From an uncultured Odoribacter sp. (GTDB taxonomy: Bacteria > Bacteroidota > Bacteroidia > Bacteroidales > Marinifilaceae): DNA of 5,517 nt. Position 1 is the stretch's first letter, and each line of letters opens with the position of its first letter. The stretch covers positions 1 through 5,517 of the forward strand of contig CAMWQQ010000129.1 of NCBI GenBank assembly GCA_947176455.1. Reading direction: 5' to 3'. Positions 1-5,517 of the stretch are shown piece after piece. Below the pieces are notes generated by a model. It saw only the letters and a program-made list of their open reading frames with translations, had not been told where the DNA came from and searched no databases. Both the position numbers and the translations under genes were made by a program.

Positions 1-623
1 ACAAATACGAGGCGTTGAAAGACATGGACAATGCGGAACTCATCATCAACACCAGTAAGAAATTGGACGAACTTTCCAAAGCCATGTACATTCAGAGCAG
101 GTCTTATGACGAAATCGAAACGCTTGCCAAAAACAAAATCGACATGCTCACCTCCATTCCGGCAATTTTACCGGTATCCCTAAAAAATCCAAGGACTCAC
201 CTTTCCTCTTCTTTCGGCTACCGTGTCCACCCCATTTATAAAACCGTAAAACTACATGCGGGCATGGACTTCGGAGGAGCGATAGGCACTCCGATATACG
301 CCACCGGAAACGGGAAAGTGATTTATGCCGGCTTGCAAAAGGGATACGGGAAAAGCATCCTGATCGACCACGGCTTCAACTACAAGACGCAATACGCCCA
401 CCTGAACAGCTACAACGTCAAGGCGGGGCAAAAAGTAAAACGAGGCGATATCATCGGCTATATGGGCAACACCGGTATGTCAACCGGTCCTCACGTACAC
501 TACGAGGTCAGGAAGAACGGAGCTCCGGTGGATCCGATTAACTACTATTTCAACGACCTGAGCGCCGACGAATACGACAAACTGGTAGAAGAAGCCAACA
601 ATAACGGACAGTCAATGGATTAA
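1..623 (+). CDS. M23 family (LytM-type) metallopeptidase, 5' partial
   Basis: Probable zinc endopeptidase that cuts peptide cross-links of peptidoglycan in the envelope. The frame is already open at base 3, with no stop before the TTG at 15 or the ATG at 24, so neither is a convincing start; the gene begins upstream and 206 codons are visible. The visible part starts with a charged helical segment (to about base 160) and then a full LytM domain. All expected zinc and catalytic residues are present: His (255-257) and Asp (267-269) in HAGMD, His (399-401) in YAHL, and the HVH pair (492-500) after GNTGMSTGP. The catalytic site therefore looks active rather than degenerate. Bacteroidales homologues of about 320 residues carry an N-terminal membrane anchor and coiled coil; here that part would lie outside the window (inference). 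The tail has the family's NYYF and DLS..EYD elements. The MerR-type gene follows six bases after the stop, suggesting co-transcription. Confidence 0.93.
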   Translation, partial: KYEALKDMDNAELIINTSKKLDELSKAMYIQSRSYDEIETLAKNKIDMLTSIPAILPVSLKNPRTHLSSSFGYRVHPIYKTVKLHAGMDFGGAIGTPIYATGNGKVIYAGLQKGYGKSILIDHGFNYKTQYAHLNSYNVKAGQKVKRGDIIGYMGNTGMSTGPHVHYEVRKNGAPVDPINYYFNDLSADEYDKLVEEANNNGQSMD

Positions 624-629
624 AGGGCC

Positions 630-968
630 ATGGAACAACAGGAAAACAAACCACTGAAAGTATACTACTCTATCGGTGAAGTTGCCGACATGTTCGGTGT
701 GAACACCTCGTTAATCCGATTCTGGGAAAAGGAATTCGACGTCATAAAACCGCACAAGAACAAAAAAGGCAACCGTCAGTTCACCAAATCGGACATTGAC
801 AATTTCCACTTGATCTACCATCTGGTGAAAGAAAAAGGCATGACGTTGAAAGGCGCCCAGATGAAACTCCTGGAGAACAAGACGGAAACGGAAAAAAACT
901 TTGAAATCGTCAAACACCTGAAAGCCATCAAAGAAGAGTTGCTTTCCATTAAAGAACAGTTGTCCTGA
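630..968 (+). CDS. MerR-type helix-turn-helix regulator, minimal
   Basis: A 112-residue probable transcription factor. Residues 12-36 (YYSIGEVADMFGV then RFWEKEF) form the MerR helix-turn-helix, KKGNRQF at 45-51 is the wing, and residues 53-81, including KEKGMTLKGAQ, match the second helical part of the MerR DNA-binding domain. Residues 85-112 are a charged amphipathic helix, probably the dimerising coiled coil. There is no C-terminal effector domain and no cysteine, so classic metal or thiol sensing through Cys ligands is unlikely; the signal is unknown. The ATG at 630 lies six bases after the M23 stop. A purine run, AAAGGG at 622-627, is only two bases from it, too close for a standard ribosome site, so translational coupling is likely. 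Proteins like this are common in Bacteroidales and usually annotated only to family. Targets, and whether it controls its own operon, cannot be read from the sequence. Confidence 0.92.
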   Translation: MEQQENKPLKVYYSIGEVADMFGVNTSLIRFWEKEFDVIKPHKNKKGNRQFTKSDIDNFHLIYHLVKEKGMTLKGAQMKLLENKTETEKNFEIVKHLKAIKEELLSIKEQLS

Positions 969-990
969 TTCTCTTGCAATCTGCTTGAAA

Positions 991-2085
991 ATGACCTTAG
1001 TAAAAGATATTGTCGCCCTGCTTGAAGACTTCGCCCCGCTAAGCCTTCAGGAGAGTTACGACAATGCCGGACTGGTCTGCGGTAATCCCGAGGCGGAAGT
1101 TGCTTCGATACTGCTCACCGTCGATGTCACCGAAGCCGTGATAGACGAAGCCATTGCGGAAGGGCACAACCTCATCATCTCCCATCACCCGCTGGTGTTT
1201 CAAGGCATAAAAAAACTATTGCCGGACAACGAGGTCAACCGTTGCCTGATAAAAGCCATCCGGCACGACCTGAACATCTATTCGGCACACACCAACCTGG
1301 ATTCGGTGCTTCAAGGCGTCAGCAGCCGCATGGCGGACAAACTCGGATTAATCAACCAAAGCATTCTGCAACCGTCGGGCAGATTATTCAGCCTGACCTT
1401 TTATACACCGGAAAACGAAGCGGAAAAAGTACGGGCAGCCGTACTGGACTGCGGAGCCGGACACATCGGCAATTACAGCCATTGCTCGTTCAACAGCCGG
1501 GGAAACGGCACGTTTCAAGCACTTGACGGCGCCCGACCTTTCGTGGGAGAAATCGGAAAAATCCACACGGAGCCCGAAATCAAGACGGAAATCACCGTCC
1601 CCGAATACCTGCTAAACCGGTGCGTCCGGACGCTGAAAGCCGTGCATCCTTACGAAGAGCCGGTGTGGAATGTCGTTTGCCTCGACAACACGAATCCCGT
1701 CACCGGACTGGGCATCATCGGAGAACTGCCCGCCCCGGTAGAAAGCCGGCGCTTTTTGCAACACGTGAAAGACACGTTCCATTGCGACATCATCCGGCAC
1801 ACCCCGCTTTGCAAACCGGAAATTAAACGGGTAGCGGTCTGTGGCGGAGCCGGAGCATCCCTCACCAAAGTGGCGATTGCCCGAAAAGCGGACCTCTACA
1901 TCACCGGAGACTACAAATACCACGACTTTTTCAACGCGGACAACAAACTCATTATAGCGGATATCGGCCACTACGAAAGCGAACAGTATACAAAAGAGAT
2001 TTTTTATGAGTTAGTTACAAAAAAAATCCCTAACTTTGTCGTTCGATTTTCAAAGGTCGTCACCAACCCGGTCAGTTATCTATGA
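991..2085 (+). CDS. Nif3-like dinuclear metal centre hexameric protein
   Basis: A 364-residue member of the Nif3/YbgI/YqfO family (COG0327), often annotated as GTP cyclohydrolase 1 type 2 homologue although the biological role is unsettled. The expected metal ligands are present: His65-His66 in SHHPLVF, Asp104 in HTNLDS, and His327 with Glu331 in GHYESE. Residues of about 134-231 form the PII/CutA-like insert of the long bacterial subtype, marked by GNYSHCSF, VGEIG and HPYEEP (219-224). CGGAGAS and ITGDYKYHDFF mark the second half of the core. Length matches Bacteroidales homologues. I chose the ATG at 991 over the in-frame TTG at 985 because the family begins a few residues before the conserved IV..LE.FAPL segment and ATG is preferred; the change is only two residues. 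It follows the MerR-type gene by 22 bases and precedes a zinc-ribbon gene. The protein is probably cytosolic; no signal peptide is visible. Confidence 0.95.
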   Translation: MTLVKDIVALLEDFAPLSLQESYDNAGLVCGNPEAEVASILLTVDVTEAVIDEAIAEGHNLIISHHPLVFQGIKKLLPDNEVNRCLIKAIRHDLNIYSAHTNLDSVLQGVSSRMADKLGLINQSILQPSGRLFSLTFYTPENEAEKVRAAVLDCGAGHIGNYSHCSFNSRGNGTFQALDGARPFVGEIGKIHTEPEIKTEITVPEYLLNRCVRTLKAVHPYEEPVWNVVCLDNTNPVTGLGIIGELPAPVESRRFLQHVKDTFHCDIIRHTPLCKPEIKRVAVCGGAGASLTKVAIARKADLYITGDYKYHDFFNADNKLIIADIGHYESEQYTKEIFYELVTKKIPNFVVRFSKVVTNPVSYL

Positions 2086-2112
2086 TGCTGGCAAGGCTGA
2101 AACAGAGACCGA

Positions 2113-2137
2113 AACTTGTAATTTGTCAACTTGTAAC
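2113..2137 (+). repeat. Short phased TTGT repeat before the zinc-ribbon gene
   Basis: The nine-base word AACTTGTAA occurs at 2113-2121 and again at 2128-2136, six bases apart. The spacer holds a third, degenerate unit, so TTGT recurs at 2116, 2123 and 2131, a 7-8 base period. It lies in the 62-base gap between the Nif3 stop and the preferred start of the zinc-ribbon gene. TTTG at 2122-2125 resembles the Bacteroides -33 element, but a -7 element at the proper distance would fall on the start codon, so I do not call a promoter. Function unknown. Confidence 0.6.
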
Positions 2138-2147
2138 GAATAATTAT

Positions 2148-2990
2148 ATGGCAACGAAAAACAACGAAAAACTGCAAGAACTTTCTGTTGAAGAAAAATT
2201 GCAGCACCTCTATGAATTACAACGCATCGACACCGAGGTTGATAAAATCAGGACGCTGAGAGGGGAACTTCCGCTCGAAGTCCAAGACCTGGAAGACGAA
2301 ATCGCCGGTCTGGAAACCCGTCTTGAGAATCTGAAAAATGAAATCAGCGAGGCGGACAAAAGCATAGCCACCAAAAAACAGGAAATCACCAAATCCGAAG
2401 AATTAATCAAGAAATATACCGAACAGCTCGACAAAGTTCGGAACAACCGCGAATACGACGCTCTGACCAAGGAAGTGGAATTCCAGAAACTGGAAATAGA
2501 ACTTCAGAACAAGCGTATCCGGGAAGCACAAAAGGTAAAAGAGGAAAAGGAAGCCAGCCTGGAAACCGCCTCCAAGCAATACGAAGAGAAGAAAACGGAC
2601 CTGGATTCCAAAAAAGCCGAACTGAACGACATCATCGCAGAAACCCACAAAGACGAAGAAGCGCTGATGCAGAAATCCGACGAGCTGTCCAAAAACATTG
2701 AAGAACGTCTGCTGACCGCCTACCGGAAGATTCGTTCCAATGCCCGCAACGGACTTGCCGTCGTCACCGTGGACCGCGACGCCTGTGGCGGATGTTTCAA
2801 CAAAATACCGCCCCAGCGCCAACTGGACATCCGCTCACGGAAGAAAATCATCGTCTGTGAATATTGCGGACGCATCCTCATCGACAAGTACATCTGCGAC
2901 TACGACGGCAGCATGCAGAAAGCAGACCTTGAATCGGCCTTGGAAGCACAAAAGAAAAAAACAAGGAGAATCAGGAAAAACGAAGAATAA
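2148..2990 (+). CDS. Coiled-coil C4-type zinc-ribbon protein (COG1579)
   Basis: A 280-residue protein of the family containing Helicobacter pylori HP0958 and Chlamydia CT398. Residues of about 8-200 are heptad-rich and highly charged, with no membrane segment, and should form a long coiled-coil hairpin. The C-terminal zinc ribbon has four cysteines: C213-G-G-C216 and C237-E-Y-C240, separated by the conserved [13 protein letters not shown] segment. After the ribbon comes a 40-residue tail with an extra Cys250 and a very basic end. I prefer the ATG at 2148: it gives the typical MA-K start followed by the conserved SVEEKL..LY.LQ segment. The frame stays open upstream to an ATG at 2082 that overlaps the Nif3 stop (ATGA), but those 22 extra codons look non-conserved and run through the TTGT repeat. 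Homologues act as adaptors or chaperones in secretion or flagellar systems; the role in Bacteroidales is unknown. Confidence 0.93.
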   Translation: MATKNNEKLQELSVEEKLQHLYELQRIDTEVDKIRTLRGELPLEVQDLEDEIAGLETRLENLKNEISEADKSIATKKQEITKSEELIKKYTEQLDKVRNNREYDALTKEVEFQKLEIELQNKRIREAQKVKEEKEASLETASKQYEEKKTDLDSKKAELNDIIAETHKDEEALMQKSDELSKNIEERLLTAYRKIRSNARNGLAVVTVDRDACGGCFNKIPPQRQLDIRSRKKIIVCEYCGRILIDKYICDYDGSMQKADLESALEAQKKKTRRIRKNEE

Positions 2991-2991
2991 C

Positions 2992-3020
2992 AAAAGGCTG
3001 CGAAACGCAGCCTTTTTATT
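2992..3020 (+). terminator. Rho-independent terminator after the zinc-ribbon gene
   Basis: A perfect 8-bp stem, AGGCTGCG (2995-3002) pairing with CGCAGCCT (3006-3013), closes on an AAA loop. The stem can extend by three A-T pairs into the flanking A and T runs. It is followed by TTTTATT, and the stem begins only a few bases after the stop at 2988-2990. On the minus strand the stem would be followed by four T residues, so weak bidirectional activity is possible. It separates the M23-MerR-Nif3-zinc-ribbon set from valS. Confidence 0.92.
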
Positions 3021-3079
3021 GCAAGATAAATAAATGCCTCCTCCGGAGCATTGGATGTCTGAAATCTAATATTTTAAGC
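3021..3079 (+). promoter_or_regulatory. valS upstream region, promoter not resolved
   Basis: This 59-base stretch lies between the terminator and the valS ATG and should hold the valS promoter unless expression relies on read-through. I find no good match to the Bacteroidales consensus (TTTG at -33, TAnnTTTG at -7). The nearest candidate, TTGG at 3051 with TATTTTAA at 3070, is weak and too close to the start codon. An 8-base palindrome, CTCCGGAG (3041-3048), and an 11-codon reading frame (3034-3069) are also here. No Shine-Dalgarno sequence precedes valS. Confidence 0.3.
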
Positions 3080-5517
3080 ATGATTGCTACAAATTACAAT
3101 CCGAAAGAAAGCGAAGAGAAATGGTACAAGTACTGGATGGACCACAAACTGTTCCATTCCGAAGTGGATAACAGCAGGCAACCTTACTGCGTCGTCATTC
3201 CGCCTCCCAACGTCACCGGAGTCCTCCACATGGGACACATGCTGAACAATACCATTCAGGACGCCCTGGTGCGTCGCGCCCGCCTGCAAGGGAAAAATGC
3301 CTGCTGGGTGCCGGGAACGGACCACGCCTCTATCGCCACGGAAGCCAAAGTTGTAGCAAAACTGAAAGAGGAAGGCATCCGGAAAACAGACCTCACGCGC
3401 GAGGAGTTTCTGAAACACGCCTGGAGCTGGACGGAAAAGCACGGAGGCATCATCCTGAAACAGCTTCGCAGCCTCGGGGCATCCTGCGACTGGGAACGGA
3501 CGGCGTTCACCATGGACGACCTCCGGAGCGAAAGCGTGATGAAAGTGTTCGTCGACCTGTACAACAAAGGACTGATTTACCGGGGTGTCCGCATGGTCAA
3601 CTGGGACCCGGCGGCCCTGACGGCATTGTCCGATGAAGAGGTCATCTACAAGGAAGAACACAGCAAATTGTATTACCTCCGCTACAAGATAGAAGGAGAA
3701 GACGGGTATGCCGTAGTCGCCACCACGCGTCCCGAAACGATTATGGGGGATACCGCCATGTGTATCAACCCCAAGGATCCCAAGAATCAGCACCTGCGGG
3801 GCAAAAAAGTGATTGTTCCGCTGGTCAACCGGGTGATTCCCGTGATTGAAGACGAATATGTCGACATCGAGTTCGGAACAGGCTGTCTGAAAGTCACGCC
3901 GGCGCACGATGTAAACGACTATATGCTGGGCGAGAAATACCACCTGCCTTCCATTGACATTTTCAATGACAACGGAACCATCAGCGAAGTGGCAGGACTT
4001 TATGTCGGGATGGACCGCTTTGACGTCCGGAAACAAATCGAACAGGACCTGCAAGCCGCCGGTCTGCTCGAAAAGACGGAAGCATACACCAACAATGTCG
4101 GTTTCTCCGAACGCACGCACGTGCCCATTGAACCCAAACTGTCCATGCAATGGTTCCTGAAAATGGAGCATTTGGCACAAATCGCCTTGAAACCGGTCAT
4201 GGACGATGACATCCGTTTCTTCCCGTCCAAGTTCAAGAACACCTACCGTCACTGGATGGAAAACATCAAGGACTGGTGCATCAGTCGCCAGTTGTGGTGG
4301 GGACACCGGATTCCGGCATGGTACCTGCCCGAAGGTGGATATGTCGTTGCCACCAACGCCGAGGAAGCCTTGAAGCTCGCCCGGGAAAAAAGTGGCAATC
4401 CCGCCCTGACGCTAAACGACCTGCGCCAAGACGAAGACTGCCTGGACACTTGGTTCTCCTCCTGGCTGTGGCCAATCTCTCTGTTTGACGGCATAAACAA
4501 TCCCGGAAATCCGGAAATCAGCTACTATTATCCGACAAACGACCTGGTTACCGGACCGGACATCATCTTTTTCTGGGTGGCGCGCATGATTATGGCAGGC
4601 TATGAATACGAAGGGAAAATGCCGTTCAAGAATGTCTATTTCACCGGTATCGTCCGCGACAAGCTGGGTAGAAAAATGTCCAAATCATTAGGCAATTCGC
4701 CCGACCCGCTGGACTTGATAGAGAAATACGGAGCCGACGGGGTACGCGTAGGTATGCTGTTGTGCGCTCCGGCAGGCGGCGACCTGCTGTTTGATGAAAG
4801 TCTGCCCGAACAGGGACGCAACTTCACCACCAAGATGTGGAACGCCTTCAAGCTGGTGAAATCTTGGGAAGTTGCCGACATCAAACAGCCTGCCCATGCC
4901 CAACTGGCCATTGACTGGTTCAACAACCTGATGAACAAAACGAACGAAATCCTGAACAGCCAGTTCGAGCAATACCGGATTTCCGAAGCCTTGATGACCG
5001 TTTACACCACGTTCCGGGATGAATTTTCCTCCTGGTTGCTGGAAATGATTAAACCGGCATACGGACAGCCGATTGACCGGAAGACCTACGAACAGACCGT
5101 CCGCATCTTTGAACAATTGCTGCAACAGCTACATCCTTTCATGCCGTTCATCACGGAAGAAATATGGCAAAACCTGCAACCCCGGAAAGATGGAGAAAGC
5201 ATCATGATTTCCCTGTTGCCACAAACAGCAGATTGCGATGAAAAAGGACTGAGCGATTTCGAAGCGGTCAAGAACGTTATCGTCGGCATCCGAAACATCC
5301 GGAAGCAGAACAATGTGGCCTTCAAGGATGCACTCGAACTGAAAGTGAAACGGAACGACCGCTACCCTGCTGCTTTTGCCAGCGTCATCAGCAAAATGGG
5401 TAACATCACCGACATCGAGGTGCTCGACGATGCTCCCAAGGGTGCCTGGAGTTTCATCGCGAATACGGTGGAATATTTCATTCCTGCCACAGGACTGGTA
5501 AATGTTGAAGAAACGAA
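3080..5517 (+). CDS. valS: Valyl-tRNA synthetase, 3' partial
   Basis: Class I aminoacyl-tRNA synthetase that charges tRNA-Val with valine in the cytosol and hydrolyses mischarged threonine. 812 codons are visible and the frame is open at the window end; Bacteroidales homologues are about 875 residues, so roughly 60 are missing, mostly the C-terminal coiled-coil arm. Landmarks in order: the proline triplet 41-43 within IPPPNVTG; the HIGH-type motif HMGH at 50-53; [10 protein letters not shown]; the CP1 editing domain (about 195-340) with TTRPET at 215-220 and TPAHD ending at Asp277; [15 protein letters not shown] from 398; [20 protein letters not shown]; and KMSKS at 532-536. The tRNA-binding helical domain follows, including [11 protein letters not shown]. 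All catalytic and editing signatures are intact. ATG 3080 is the first in-frame ATG after the terminator and fits the family N-terminus (YNP..E.KWY.YW). Confidence 0.98.
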   Translation, partial: MIATNYNPKESEEKWYKYWMDHKLFHSEVDNSRQPYCVVIPPPNVTGVLHMGHMLNNTIQDALVRRARLQGKNACWVPGTDHASIATEAKVVAKLKEEGIRKTDLTREEFLKHAWSWTEKHGGIILKQLRSLGASCDWERTAFTMDDLRSESVMKVFVDLYNKGLIYRGVRMVNWDPAALTALSDEEVIYKEEHSKLYYLRYKIEGEDGYAVVATTRPETIMGDTAMCINPKDPKNQHLRGKKVIVPLVNRVIPVIEDEYVDIEFGTGCLKVTPAHDVNDYMLGEKYHLPSIDIFNDNGTISEVAGLYVGMDRFDVRKQIEQDLQAAGLLEKTEAYTNNVGFSERTHVPIEPKLSMQWFLKMEHLAQIALKPVMDDDIRFFPSKFKNTYRHWMENIKDWCISRQLWWGHRIPAWYLPEGGYVVATNAEEALKLAREKSGNPALTLNDLRQDEDCLDTWFSSWLWPISLFDGINNPGNPEISYYYPTNDLVTGPDIIFFWVARMIMAGYEYEGKMPFKNVYFTGIVRDKLGRKMSKSLGNSPDPLDLIEKYGADGVRVGMLLCAPAGGDLLFDESLPEQGRNFTTKMWNAFKLVKSWEVADIKQPAHAQLAIDWFNNLMNKTNEILNSQFEQYRISEALMTVYTTFRDEFSSWLLEMIKPAYGQPIDRKTYEQTVRIFEQLLQQLHPFMPFITEEIWQNLQPRKDGESIMISLLPQTADCDEKGLSDFEAVKNVIVGIRNIRKQNNVAFKDALELKVKRNDRYPAAFASVISKMGNITDIEVLDDAPKGAWSFIANTVEYFIPATGLVNVEET

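Noticed and set aside
15..17. TTG as the start of the M23 peptidase
   Set aside because: The frame remains open to the window edge, and the family has a membrane anchor and coiled coil before this point, so this is an internal codon of a truncated gene.
471..488. Inverted ACCGGT pair with a six-base loop
   Set aside because: It lies within the conserved GNTGMSTGP coding segment of the M23 domain; the codons explain it and no T run follows.
1242..1526. Plus-strand 94-codon frame inside the Nif3 gene
   Set aside because: It overlaps conserved Nif3 coding sequence in another frame, and its Arg/Gln/Pro-rich composition is typical of a shifted frame.
2403..2822. Minus-strand 139-codon frame inside the zinc-ribbon gene
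   Set aside because: It is a shadow of the Glu/Lys-rich coiled coil: its Phe/Leu/Val-rich composition comes from reading GAA and AAG codons backwards, and it has no separate support.
3051..3077. TTGG and TATTTTAA as a valS promoter
   Set aside because: Poor match to the TTTG / TAnnTTTG consensus, short spacing, and a predicted start at or past the valS ATG.
3074..4306. A 410-codon open frame on the minus strand inside valS
   Set aside because: Its codons are exact reverse complements of valS codons, so it stays open simply because valS here avoids TTA, CTA and TCA. It starts at GTG, ends at the TTA just before the valS ATG, resembles no known family, and lies opposite highly conserved catalytic and editing sequence.

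Overview
The window looks like chromosomal housekeeping DNA from a member of the order Bacteroidales (Bacteroidota). The protein sequences closely resemble remembered Bacteroides and Parabacteroides homologues, start codons mostly lack Shine-Dalgarno sequences, and coding density is high. The genus cannot be fixed from the sequence alone. Everything recognisable is on the plus strand, and I see no mobile element, CRISPR array, tRNA or rRNA.

Layout: (1) 1-623 is the 3' part of an M23 (LytM-type) peptidoglycan hydrolase whose N-terminus lies before the window. (2) 630-968 is a minimal MerR-type DNA-binding protein, six bases downstream. (3) 991-2085 is a complete Nif3-like dinuclear-metal protein with the PII-like insert. 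(4) A 62-base gap holds a short phased TTGT repeat. (5) 2148-2990 is a coiled-coil/C4 zinc-ribbon protein (COG1579 type). (6) A strong intrinsic terminator at 2992-3020 closes this four-gene set. (7) 3080 to the window end is valyl-tRNA synthetase (valS), missing roughly its last 60 residues.

The first four genes are probably one transcription unit, given the shared strand, small gaps and no terminator before 2992. M23 and MerR are the most tightly packed pair. Nif3 beside a COG1579 zinc-ribbon protein recurs in distant phyla, so a shared but unknown function is plausible. valS sits behind the terminator and needs its own promoter or read-through; its 59-base upstream stretch has no convincing Bacteroidales promoter.

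No clearly new biological system is present. The items most worth a second look are the Nif3/zinc-ribbon pairing, the TTGT repeat before the zinc-ribbon gene, and a tiny reading frame with a proline triplet just before valS, which itself carries the family's proline triplet.
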